A stretch of 64,000 bases of DNA from Timema cristinae (GCA_039000515.1 JBCFYV010000012.1:4035007-4099006), one strand, 5' to 3'. Counted from the stretch's first letter, positions 23,665 through 32,640 are shown. Numbers and translations: made by a program. Notes: generated by a model from the sequence alone, not told the origin.

Positions 23665-24250
23665 GTGTGTATGTGTGTATGCGTGTTAGGATAACCGTAC
23701 TTAATCTAAGTCAATAATCATTGAATTGTTTTCAGGTTAAATGTGAATAGTTACACCTGAATGTGTATGTGTGTATGAGTGCATGTGTGTATGCGTGTTA
23801 GGATAACCGTACTTAATCTAAGTCAATAATCATTGAATTGTTTTCAGGTTAAATGTGAATAGTTACACCCTATCTATATCTTGAATGTGTATGTGTGTGT
23901 ATGTGTGTATGTGTGTATGCGTGTTAGGATAGCCGTACTTAATCTAAGTCAATAATCATTGAATTGTTTTCAGGTTAAATGTGAATAGTTACACCCTATC
24001 TCTATCTTGAATGTGTATGTGTGTGTGTGTATGTGTACATGTGTGCATGTGTGTATGGGTGTATGTGTGTATGTGTGTATGTGTGTATTTGTGTATGTGT
24101 GCATGTGTGTATATGTGTGTGTGTATGTGTGTATGTGTGTATATGTGTATGTGTATGTGTATGTGTGTATGTGTGTATGTGTGTGTTAGTATAACCGTAC
24201 TTAATCTGAGTCAATAATCATTGAATTGTTTTCAAGTTAAATGTGAATAA
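23580..24250 (+). repeat. Compound GT-rich minisatellite, unit about 110-260 bp
   Basis: A (TGTGTATG)n tract alternates with a conserved unique segment of about 80 bp. The segment begins GTTAGGATAACCGTACTTAA and includes AATCATTGAATTGTTTTCAGG. Copies of the segment start near 23,689, 23,801, 23,927 and 24,189, plus a diverged one near 22,978. Only the GT tract length differs much. ORFs of Tyr/Val/Cys or His/Thr repeats on either strand are artefacts of the microsatellite. Confidence 0.9.
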
Positions 24251-24437
24251 TTTAAAAAGAATTGTTTACATCATTAACTAACAATACGAGGTTCGAATCT
24301 CACTCCCAGGATAATTGTACTTAATATACAACTCGTAAGACCTAAGGTACACGTCAGTGCTAGACATGTACATTTATTCATGATAAGAGTGCACGGGACA
24401 GAAACTTATCATTTCAGCTGGATTAAAAATCAGCGTC

Positions 24438-24629
24438 ATGTACGTTAAATGTAATTTTGACGATAGTCTCTCAGAGTACCGTCACTTCACGGGAAAAGAT
24501 TGTACTGACCAATTTGTTGAGGCGCTCGTAGAGTACTATAGTACCGTTAACTCCTGCTCAAAGAGAGCCAAAGTTCAAACAATCTTAATTACCTTTTCAT
24601 TAATTCTTTTACAAGATTCATGCGTTTAA
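24438..24629 (+). pseudogene. Fragment resembling the N-terminal part of Polinton-type DNA polymerase B
   Basis: The 63-codon frame contains SLSEYRHFTGKDCTDQFVEA. From memory, a 'F-G-x-DC-xx-F' segment before the exonuclease domain is common in protein-primed type-B polymerases of Polinton-like elements and their many arthropod relics. This is a motif-level match over about 30 residues, without the exonuclease or polymerase catalytic motifs (DIE, SLYPS, DTD). The frame then enters AT-rich sequence and stops. No other part of a polymerase is present in the window. Confidence 0.4.
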
Positions 24630-24792
24630 AATTTAATTATATTAAACATTTATTTCCAATCATCATTAATTCTTTTACAAGATTCACACATTTAAAAGTT
24701 AATTACGCTTAATCTGCATCTCGTAAGACCGAAGTTAATAATCTTACAGGTTAAAAATATCATTGAATTGTTTAATAGTTTTTTAAAAAAAG

Positions 24793-25722
24793 TTACTCGT
24801 TCCCAATATCACTCATAATGTTTCATATACTGTAGTTATGTTTAGTTACTCGTCCCAATATCACTCATAATGTTTCATATACTGTAGTTATGTTTAGTAG
24901 CAGGTCACAATATCACCCATAATGTTTCATATACTGTAGTTGTATTTAGTTACTCGTCCCAATATCACTCATAATGTTTCATATACTGTAGTTATGTTTA
25001 GTTACTCGTTCCAATATCACTCATAATGTTTCATATACTGTAGTTGTATTTAGTTACTCGTCCCAATATCACTCATAATGTTTCATATACTGTAGTTGTG
25101 TTTAGTCGCAGGTCACAATATCACCCATAATGTTTCATATACTGTAGTTATGTTTAGTTACTCGTCCCAATATCACTCATAATGTTTCATATGCTGTAGT
25201 TATGTTTAGTAGCAGGTCACAATATCACCCATAATGTTTCATATACTGTAGTTATGTTTAGTTACTCGTCCCAATATCACTCATAATGTTTCATATACTG
25301 TAGTTATGTTTAGTTACTCGTCCCAATATCACTCATAATGTTTCATATACTGTAGTTGTGTTTAGTTACTCGTCCCAATATCACTCATAATGTTTCATAT
25401 ACTGTAGTTGTGTTTAGTCGCAGGTCACAATATCACCCATAATGTTTCATATACTGTAGTTATGTTTAGTTACTCGTCCCAATATCACTCATAATGTTTC
25501 ATATACTGTAGTTATGTTTAGTTACTCGTCCCAATATCACTCATAATGTTTCATATACTGTAGTTGTGTTTAGTTACTCGCCCCAATATCACCCATAATG
25601 TTTCATATACTGTAGTTATGTTTAGTCACAGGTCCCAATATCACCTATAATGTTTCATATACTGTAGTTATGTTTAGTTACTCGTCCCAATATCACTCAT
25701 AATGTTTCATATACTGTAGTTG
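24793..25722 (+). repeat. 52-bp tandem array, about 18 copies, two alternating variants
   Basis: The unit is TTACTCGTCCCAATATCACT followed by CATAATGTTTCATATACTGT and AGTTATGTTTAG. Variant A has TTACTCGTCCC and CACTCA; variant B has (A/C)GCAGGTCAC and CACCCA. B copies appear roughly at every second to fourth position, which suggests higher-order multi-unit amplification. The array ends just before the upstream region of the 26,164 gene. Confidence 0.95.
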
Positions 25723-26070
25723 TTCTTTCATCAACGATATCTAAACATTATATCTTCCATCACCCCCCATCAAAGTTTAAAGACACCTGCTTAGTTAATA
25801 TTAGTAGATAATGAGAAAAAAAACAGACCTCCCCATCGTCTTTGGAATACCTGACCTATGATTGAGAATGGTGTCTCTTCATGCTAGGCTAGAGTTATTT
25901 AAGAATACCTCTGATTCTAATCAGGCTGAACGGCCTCCGGAGAGGGTACGAGCTCCTGAATTATGACCCTGAGGAAGGGTAGAGAATCTTCCTCCCCGCA
26001 GCTATCTCGCATCAGTAACATGAATCTTGATAACTCGCTTCACACGCGAACATCTGCGTGAGATGAACAA

Positions 26071-26125
26071 TATATATATAGATCTGAACTTCTAGGCGGG
26101 CTCATCTGCATTCATCCCGGCAAAC
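26071..26125 (+). promoter_or_regulatory. Putative TATA promoter of the 171-codon ORF
   Basis: TATATATATAG at 26,071-26,081 is followed about 30 nt later by 'CATCTGCATTCATCCCGG', a possible initiator (TCATTC-like). The ATG is at 26,164. The 32,092 ORF has the same TATA to 'CATCTCATTCG' spacing. Confidence 0.45.
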
Positions 26126-26163
26126 AGTAGCTTCTTTTTTCTTCTGTATTAGAGTGCGTCGCT

Positions 26164-26679
26164 ATGTTGATCGATGTGCAAGGATATTCGGGCGAAGAAA
26201 TATCATTCGTTTTCAAAGAGGTGAGTGTTTTACATTTTGAACATTTCGAGGAAATCAACTATAAGTTTCTTCCGCCGTGTAAGTTGGATAACCTCTCTGT
26301 TTCGACTGTGGAAAATATAGAGTGGGTAAGAACTCGTCATCATGGACTATCTTGGAGTGAGGGTGATATACCATATATGAATCTACGCTCCACCATAATC
26401 CCCCATCTAGAACGGTACGGCTCACGAGTATCGATCTATATCAAAGGAGCGGAGAAGTTAACTTGGCTAGAGAAACTCATAGGTTCCGATACTGACAAGT
26501 ATGAGTTTTTTGAGTTAGGCCAACTTGGATGTCCTTCCTTGAGAAAGCTAAAAAAACTGTACAACGTAAACAAGTGCGCTACTCATTACGCTAGCTTCTA
26601 TTCCTGTGCTACGGAAAATGTTCTACTACTTAAGGAATGGTTTAAATCTACCCATGCAGAACTTTTACGATTCTACTAG
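26164..26679 (+). CDS. Intact 171-codon ORF of the Polinton-like element, unknown function
   Basis: A single intact frame of 171 codons, preceded by a TATA-type promoter and ending in TAG. No signal peptide or membrane segment is visible. The N-terminus reads MLIDVQGYSG, with an aspartate in a hydrophobic strand. A central RHHGLSWSEGDIPY block (about residues 58-71), IYIKGAEKLTWLEKL (about 91-105), LGCPSLRKL (about 120-128) and a Cys/His-containing tail (CATHYASFYSCATENVLLLK) follow. I recall repetitive, uncharacterised arthropod proteins with this order (HHGL-W, KG-EK--WL, GCPS, C--H---C). A DEDD-type nuclease-like fold is conceivable from the strand with DVQG, but that is speculation. The intact frame amid decayed sequence suggests recent activity or selection. 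The last 48 nt were duplicated downstream at 27,360. Confidence 0.75.
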   Translation: MLIDVQGYSGEEISFVFKEVSVLHFEHFEEINYKFLPPCKLDNLSVSTVENIEWVRTRHHGLSWSEGDIPYMNLRSTIIPHLERYGSRVSIYIKGAEKLTWLEKLIGSDTDKYEFFELGQLGCPSLRKLKKLYNVNKCATHYASFYSCATENVLLLKEWFKSTHAELLRFY

Positions 26680-28080
26680 GTGAGGAGTTGAAGAGAGTGT
26701 ATTTAACCAATCTCCTTGTTACATCCTCATTTAAAGCTAATTCATTTAATGGTAATTAAGGTTATTTGAACTTTGGCTAATTCAATATTCAAATGAAGTA
26801 ACTGTTTGTTTTTAAGGCAATTAATGGTCGAACTTTGTTTTTAAGGAAGATTGTTTGAACTTTGCGTAATTCAATATTCAGATGAAGTAACTGATTTTTT
26901 TTAGAAAAAATATTGTTAACTTCTTAATAATCCTACATCATTTAAAGGTAATTAAGATTGTTCGAACTTTGGTTAAAAAGGTAATTAATGGACTTTGTGT
27001 TTTTAAGGTAATTAATTAAGATTGTTTGAACTTTGGTTAAAAAAAGTAATTAATGAACTTCGTGTTTTTAAGGTAATGTAATTAACTTTTTAAATGTATG
27101 AATCTTGTAAAAGAATTAATGAAAAGGCGATTAAGATCGTTTGAACTTTGGCTAATGTAATTAATGGACTGTATGTTTTTAAGGTAATTAATGGTCGAAC
27201 TTTGATGTACTAAGCTAAAATTTAAAGGTAATAAATGATAGAACTTTGCCAGTGTTTTAGAAAAATATTGTTAGCTCCGTCATAATCCAGCCTCATTTAA
27301 AGGTGATTAAGATTTTTTGAACTTTGGCTAATTCAATATTCAAATGAAGTAACTGATTTAGGAATGGTTTAAATCTACACATGCAGAACTTTTACGATTC
27401 TACTAGGTGAGGAGTTGAAGAGAGTGTATTTAGCCGATCTCCTTGTTACATCCTCATTTAAAGCTAATTCATTTAATGGTAATTAAGGTTATTTGAACTT
27501 TGGCTAATTCAATATTCAAATGAAGTAACTGTTTGTTTTTAAGGCAATTAATGGTCGAACTTTGTTTTTAAGGAAGATTGTTTGAACTTTGCGTAATTCA
27601 ATATTCAGATGAAGTAACTGATTTTTTTAGAAAAAATATTGTTAATTTCTTAATAATCCTACATCATTTAAAGGTAATTAAGATTGTTCGAACTTTGGTT
27701 AAAAAGGTAATTAATTGACTTTGTGTTTTTAAGGTAATTAATTAAGATTGTTTGAACTTTGGTTAAAATAAGTAATTAATGAACTTCGTGTTTTTAAGGT
27801 AATGTAATTAACTTTTTAAATGTATGAATCTTGTAAAAGAATTAATGAAAAGGCGATTAAGATCGTTTGAACTTTGACTAATGTAATTAATGGACTGTAT
27901 GTTATTTCAGGTAATTAATGGTCGAACTTTGATGTACTAAGCTAATATTTAAAGGTAATAAATGATAGAACTTTGCCTGTGTTTTAGAAAAATATTGTTA
28001 GCTCCGTCATAATCCAGCCTCATTTAAAGGTGATTAAGATTTTTTGAACTTTGCATAATTCAATATTCAAATGAAGTAAC
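26633..28080 (+). repeat. 727-bp direct tandem duplication, including the 3' end of the 171-codon ORF
   Basis: Copy 1 is 26,633-27,359 and copy 2 is 27,360 to about 28,080. Copy 2 begins AGGAATGGTTTAAATCTACA and repeats the last 15 codons and the stop of the upstream ORF. The rest is AT-rich with recurring 'GGTAATTAA-GATTGTTTGAAC' motifs. Copies differ by single substitutions and one-base indels. Further partial copies of the motif run to about 28,560. Confidence 0.9.
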
Positions 28081-28755
28081 TGATTTAAAAAAAAAATATT
28101 GTTAACTTTGTCATAATCCATTCTCATTTAAAGGTAATTAAGATTGTTTGAACTTTGCCTAATTCAATATTCGAATGAAGTAACCGATTTAAAAAAAAAA
28201 TATTGTTAACTTCTTCATAATCCAGCTTCATTTAAAGATATTTAAAAAATTGTACAATTGCTTGGTATTCAAATATGAACCGCTCTGATGTAAAAAAAAG
28301 CTACTGGTGGTCGGGATGAATGTAGAGGGTCTTTCGTGAAATATTTAGTTTGATATAGTTCTATGTTTAGTTCTAAAAAAATATATTAGTAATCCAGTCA
28401 CTAACTAAGAAATTTAGCCAATGTAATTAATGGACTGTATGTTTTTTAAGGTAATTAATGGTTGAACTTAGCTGTACTAAGCTAATATTTAAAGGTAATA
28501 AATGACTGAACTTTGCCTGTGCAGTTTTTTTTAAGATAATAAATGACTGAACTCTAAGCAAACACCTTTAAACTTTGACGAGCATGATGATAAATAATAG
28601 TCTAGTGAGTATAGTAAAAGATATAATGTTTAGATATCATAGATGAAAGTTCTAATTGATTTAAACTGTACTTTGTGTCTAATAAATCTTAAGTGTTAAG
28701 CTGGTTCGAACCTTGTATTGACAGTTAATGATGTAAACAAATATCATCATTCGCG

Positions 28756-28970
28756 CTACCGAGGTGACCTGGTGATCTAGGGGTAAGGTGTCAGACTTCT
28801 GCGCTGACGTCCGAGGTTCAATCCTCGATCCCGGCACAGATTTATCTGATTGCCGAACCCTTCCCTCACCTCTGACAATACATGTGAGGAATGCCAGGCC
28901 TCCACCGTTAAACTGTAGGTCCTTCATTTCATCTCACATTAGCGTAAATAAGACGTAGTGTTAATAATCG
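28756..28970 (+). mobile_element. tRNA-derived SINE, near full length
   Basis: Head 'GAGGTGACCTGGTGATCTAG' plus 'GGGTAAGGTGTC' (A box) and 'CCGAGGTTCAATCCTCGATC' (B box), then 'GCACAGATTTATCTGATTGC', 'GAATGCCAGGCCTCCACCG', 'AAACTGTAGGTCCTTCATTT' and the end 'GCGTAAATAAGACGTAGTGT'. The tail lacks the AACCCGAACGGG stem found in other copies. It lies inside the Polinton-like element. Confidence 0.8.
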
Positions 28971-29502
28971 ACCAATTATGAATTGACATTTGTATTATAA
29001 TTCTTAAAGTTACTGGATTTAAATATTCATATGCTAAACCGTTGGTTCTATTTATCTGTTGGTAGTACTAGGTGCTCCATGAGTATTTTTATGAAATCCT
29101 AGAGGTGTTATAGATGGACAGTTAGATAATACAATCGCAGCAGGAATGTGATATTTTGATGAACGGAAATACTAAATTATCTTACCTACCGTAGCAAACA
29201 TTATTTTCACCACGTTACGTGCCTTATTACAGTAATGAGGTAGTGATGAGGAAGGTAGAATATAGAGCTAGTGTTTCAACGTTTGCGTGAAGGGTGAGTG
29301 ATAAAACCCACCCCCGTTTACCTGGTAGAGATATGAACCTAGACTTCCCCGCCACAAGAAAGTCGAGATTGGCGATTTTGCATGCGTATCCGACGGAGCA
29401 GGTATGTTTATATACTCGAACTTTGTACACACAGTTTATACACCTATACCCTTGATCAAGCTCATCTACAGAGGAAGAGGTGGTGACAGCTAGCAGAAGT
29501 TT
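28971..29502. other. Unassigned DNA inside the Polinton-like element
   Basis: A 67-codon minus-strand ORF at 29,227-29,430 has no recognisable motif. No repeat seen. Confidence 0.35.
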
Positions 29503-29715
29503 GGGTAACTTGGCGGTCTAGGGGTAAAGTGTCTTACTGCTGTGCGGGGGGTCCGGAGTTCAATCCTTGGTCTCAGCACAGATTTATCTGATTACCAAAC
29601 CCTTCCTTCACCTCTGGCAAGACATATGAGGAATGCCAGGCCTCCACCGTTAAACTGTAGGTCCTTCATTTCATCTCACATTAGCGTAAGTAAGACGTGG
29701 TGCTAATCGAATAAA
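29503..29715 (+). mobile_element. tRNA-derived SINE, near full length
   Basis: Closely matches the copy at 28,756: 'GGTAACTTGGCGGTCTAGGG', 'GTCCGGAGTTCAATCCTTGG', 'GAATGCCAGGCCTCCACCG', ending 'GCGTAAGTAAGACGTGGTGC'. It has the same shortened tail as that copy, so the two belong to one subfamily. Confidence 0.8.
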
Positions 29716-29798
29716 AATGACTTGTCAAAAGGTTATCATTAGTGACTTTCAGCCAATGCTAGCAATGAAGAACCCTCTGTCACCTACACTCCTATTGT

Positions 29799-29999
29799 AT
29801 GCGAGCTTTAAGCTGTCAGCAAGAAATATGGTGTGTAAAGAGGGACGTAAACAAAACATATCTAGAATTCTTATTCAACTTTGACCTGGAAGGTTGGGAC
29901 TCAGCTCATGCTCTTACCACAAAAAACACACCATCCATAATTAAGAATCTTGTAAAAGAATTAATGATGATTGGAAAAAAGGAAAAAATAAATGTTTAA
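29799..29999 (+). CDS. Short ORF, unrecognised
   Basis: A 66-codon frame, better balanced in composition than its AT-rich surroundings for its first 45 residues (WCVKRDVNKTYLEFLFNFDL, EGWDSAHAL), then running into the palindromic AT-rich repeat at about 29,935. It could be the truncated N-terminus or an exon of an element gene. No domain is recognised. Confidence 0.25.
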   Translation: MRALSCQQEIWCVKRDVNKTYLEFLFNFDLEGWDSAHALTTKNTPSIIKNLVKELMMIGKKEKINV

Positions 30000-30870
30000 T
30001 GTATGAATCTAGTAATTAACTTTTAATGATTAAAAAAAAAGTTTAATGTATGAATCTTGTAATAGGGTTCTAATGATTTTAACTTTTAATGATTGAAAAT
30101 AAATGATTAATGTAATTAACTTTTTAAAAAGTAAATGTTTAATATAATTAGCTTTAAACGTATGAATCTTGTAATAGATTAAAAAAAAAAAGAATTATTG
30201 ATTATAACTTTCATTGTATTATTTAATCAATGAGGGGAAGAGGGGGCGGATGAAGGGAAGGAAAGAAATAAAGAAAAAACACCATCCATAATTAATTCTA
30301 TTTAATGAATATAAAGATTTAAAACACATAGATACATACTAAATTAGTCGTTTTTTTCACATTAAACATTTATTTTTTTCAATCATTAGAACCCTATTAC
30401 AAGATTCATACGTTTAAAAGTTAATTACATTAAACATTTTTTTTTTCTAATCCTCGTTAATTCTTTTACAAGATTCATACATTTAAAGTTAATTACATTA
30501 AACATTTATTTTTCAATCATCATTTAGAACTCTATTACAAGATTCATACTTTAAAAGTTAATTACATTGAACATTTTTTTCCCCTCAATCATTAAAAGTT
30601 AATTACATTAATTCTTTTACAAGATTCATAATTATGGATGGTGTTTTTTCATTATTTCTTTCCTTCCCTTCATCCGCCTCCTCTCCCTCCTCACTGATTA
30701 AATGATACAATGAAAGTTATAATCAATAATTCTTTATTAAACATTTATTCCTAATTTTCATTAAAAGTTAATTACGTTAAACATTTATTTTCAATCATTA
30801 AAAGTTAAAATCATTAGAGCCCTATTACAAGATTCGTACGTTTAATCCAATCATCATTAATTCTTGTGAT
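29930..30870. repeat. Large imperfect palindrome
   Basis: The left arm (about 29,930-30,300) and right arm (about 30,340-30,870) are inverse complements in patches. 'CTTGTAATAGGGTTCTAATGA' (30,056) matches 'TCATTAGAACCCTATTACAAG' (30,384). The G-rich 'GAGGGGAAGAGGGGGCGGAT' (30,231) matches the C-rich block at about 30,675-30,700. 'ACACCATCCATAATTA' (30,279) matches 'TAATTATGGATGGTGT' (30,629). Several sub-motifs are repeated within each arm, so more than one hairpin is possible. Confidence 0.8.
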
Positions 30871-30880
30871 AATCGAGGAC

Positions 30881-30985
30881 TTACGCTTCCTCCGACTCCT
30901 CTCGAGGCTTCTTCTTTGCGGGCTCCATCTTCTTTCCGAGCTTACGTTTAGAAGCGTCTGTAGTTTTCTTCTTCCGTCTGGTCAT
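30881..30985 (-). CDS. 34-codon basic ORF
   Basis: Starting at the internal ATG (30,985), the product is a Lys/Arg-rich peptide (MTRRKKKTTDASKRKLGKK, then AKKKPREESEEA). It has the look of a nuclear localisation or nucleic-acid-binding tail. The frame stays open upstream to 31,081, but that extension crosses a TATA box (TATATAA, 31,051-31,057 on the minus strand) and the 61-bp tandem array, so I favour the shorter form. Composition is GC-richer than the flanks, like the 32,092 ORF. It could be a small complete gene or the end of a deleted one. Confidence 0.4.
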   Translation of the reverse strand: MTRRKKKTTDASKRKLGKKMEPAKKKPREESEEA

Positions 30986-31050
30986 GTCAACCTCGTCTTG
31001 ACCGCAGACGCATGATAACTTATTGAAATCTATGTACTCTTTATATTCGT

Positions 31051-31057
31051 TTATATA
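31051..31057 (-). promoter_or_regulatory. Putative TATA box of the 34-codon ORF
   Basis: TATATAA on the minus strand, 66 nt before the ATG at 30,985. Position and spacing resemble the other two TATA boxes of this element. Confidence 0.35.
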
Positions 31058-31440
31058 GGAAGAACACACTAGGTCACACATAGCTCTGTTGACTGCTAGA
31101 TATAGTCAGATTGTAATAGGAAGAACTCACTAGGTCACACATAACTCTGTTGACTGCTAGATATAGTCAGATTGTAATAGGAAGAACTCACTAGGTCACA
31201 CATAACTCTGTTGACTGCTAGATATAGTCAGATTGTAATAGGAAGAACACACTAGGTCACATATAGCTCTGTTGACTGCTAGATATAGTCAGATTGTAAT
31301 AGGAAGAACGCACTAGCTCACACATAGCTCTGTTGACTGCTAGATATAGTCAGATTGTAATAGGAAGAACACACTAGGTCACACATAGCTCTGTTGACTG
31401 CTAGATATAGTCAGATTGTAATAGGAAGAACGCACTAGCC
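31056..31440 (+). repeat. 61-bp tandem array, about 6.3 copies
   Basis: The unit is AGGAAGAACACACTAGGTCA followed by CACATAGCTCTGTTGACTGC and TAGATATAGTCAGATTGTAA-T. Copies differ at a few positions (ACTCAC, ACGCAC; TAGCTCAC for TAGGTCAC). The first unit overlaps the upstream region of the 34-codon ORF. Confidence 0.93.
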
Positions 31441-31464
31441 TGCATCAATACCAGGGAGTTATAT

Positions 31465-31660
31465 TTATTATCATCACGTCTTACTTACGCTAATGTGTAA
31501 TGGTAGGGTGATTGTGAGATGAAATGAAGGACCTACAGTTTAACGAGGAATGCGAACCACGGTGATGACCTGTCATTCCTCACATTCACAATATGTCGTG
31601 TCAGAGGTGAAGGAAGGGTTTGTACCGGTACTGAGGTGAGGATTGAACCCGGGGCCACTA
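31465..31660 (-). mobile_element. tRNA-derived SINE, reverse orientation
   Basis: The inverse of the 28,756-type SINE: tail end near 31,470 (TCACGTCTTACTTACGC), 'ATGAAATGAAGGACCTACAG' near 31,518, 'GGTGATGACCTGTCATTCC' near 31,560 and the B-box region 'AGGATTGAACCCGGG' near 31,638-31,653. The head runs into the tandem repeat that begins at 31,636, which seems to have been seeded by this SINE. Confidence 0.7.
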
Positions 31661-31985
31661 GATCTGTATCCTGTTCCATTAGGTTGTTTCCTGTGATCTA
31701 CACTATATATATGAGGATTGAACCTGGGACCTCTAGATCTGTAGCCTGTTCCGTTAGGTTGTTTTCTGTGATCTACACTATATATATGAGGATTGAACTC
31801 GGGACCTCTAGATCTGTATCCTGTTCCGTTAAGTTGTTTTCTGTGATCTAGGGATTGAACTCGGGACCTCTAGATCTGTAGCCTGTTCCGTTAAGTTGTT
31901 TCCTGTGAAAGTGCCGAGGATTGAACCTGGGACCTCTAGATCTGTATCCTGTTCCGTTAAGTTGTTTTCTGTGATCTACACGCAA
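31636..31985 (+). repeat. Tandem array seeded by a SINE B-box region, about 5 copies
   Basis: The unit (about 60-70 bp, variable) contains GAGGATTGAACCTGGGACC, TCTAGATCTGTAGCCTGTTC, CGTTAGGTTGTTTTCTGTGA and TCTACACTATATAT. GATTGAAC-GGGACC is the inverse of a tRNA B box, so the array derives from the neighbouring reverse SINE. Confidence 0.85.
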
Positions 31986-32050
31986 TTCGTGGATCGATGC
32001 GAAGGATATAGAGGGGGGCGAGGGTATGTTCCCCCCCTCCATCCCGAGCA

Positions 32051-32088
32051 TATAAAGCGACCGGGAGGTAGGGAGGCGCATCTCATTC
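32051..32088 (+). promoter_or_regulatory. Putative TATA promoter of the 182-codon ORF
   Basis: TATAAAG at 32,051-32,057, then 'GCATCTCATTCG' at about 32,077-32,088, fitting TATA plus initiator about 28 nt apart. The ATG at 32,092 would then sit within about 12 nt of the transcript start, a very short leader. Confidence 0.5.
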
Positions 32089-32091
32089 GAA

Positions 32092-32640
32092 ATGTTTAGA
32101 CGGTTGGGTTATCGTCTGGAGGACATGAGTGAAATTAAGATCTCAGACAGCAGCTTGGAATACTACATCGCGAGAGCCGAGAAGGGTTACAGCGAGTGTT
32201 GCGACTCTTCGGTGCACTGGCTCGGATGCCATAATCCGGGAATGTACGAGGCGAGTCAGTTCGTCGAGAACTGTTCAACATCATGTCCCGTCTACAAGCT
32301 GAAGGAAGGGGACGAACCACAAATTCTCAGCGAAGACGCTCCCCTGCTCGACGAAGACGCTTTGTGCGTCGAGCTGGATCGGATCGAGCGGGAGGAACTC
32401 GACCGCGTCAAAAGCATCTCTGAACTCGAAAAGTATCAGGCCTATAACGTTCGTCGCCTGGAAGGAGACGAGGAGATCAGTGAACCGGAGGACGAGCCGA
32501 ACATCGTGACGCTGGACTATTTGGGAAAAGTGCATCTTCCAGGTAAAAACTTTGGCGCGAGATACAGAAGTCGGTTTAACGCGTCGCAGCGCGGACTGAT
32601 CTATCTAGGCGACGACAAATACGAACTTTTCAAGTGGTGA
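32092..32640 (+). CDS. Intact 182-codon ORF of the Polinton-like element, unknown function
   Basis: One intact frame of 182 codons ending in TGA. Its codons end mostly in G or C (CGC, GTC, CTC, GAC), unlike the AT-rich surroundings, so it is either conserved under selection or recently arrived. It has a Cys-rich N-terminal half (ECCDSSVHWLGCHN, CSTSCPVY; about residues 35-70), a strongly acidic middle (about 85-135, many Asp and Glu) that could be helical, and a C-terminal part with NIVTLDYLGKVHLPG and RSRFNASQRGLIYLG. The Cys/His spacing suggests metal binding or disulphides. No signal peptide or membrane segment. I do not recognise the family. The region just downstream is reused in the TIRs. 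Confidence 0.7.
   Translation: MFRRLGYRLEDMSEIKISDSSLEYYIARAEKGYSECCDSSVHWLGCHNPGMYEASQFVENCSTSCPVYKLKEGDEPQILSEDAPLLDEDALCVELDRIEREELDRVKSISELEKYQAYNVRRLEGDEEISEPEDEPNIVTLDYLGKVHLPGKNFGARYRSRFNASQRGLIYLGDDKYELFKW

Noticed and set aside
24002..24217. Cys/Val/Tyr- and His/Thr-repeat ORFs
   Set aside because: Translations of the TGTGTATG microsatellite.
24793..25722. CRISPR-like array
   Set aside because: Units abut directly with no unique spacers; it is a tandem repeat in a eukaryotic genome. The same holds for 11,144-11,760 and 31,056-31,440.
26164..26679. Naming the 171-codon ORF as a nuclease
   Set aside because: One aspartate in a hydrophobic strand is not enough; the other acidic residues cannot be aligned by eye.
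28756..28830. Functional tRNA gene
   Set aside because: A and B boxes are present but acceptor and anticodon arms do not pair, and the copy continues into a SINE body. The same applies to 10,595, 13,456, 40,375 and 52,013.
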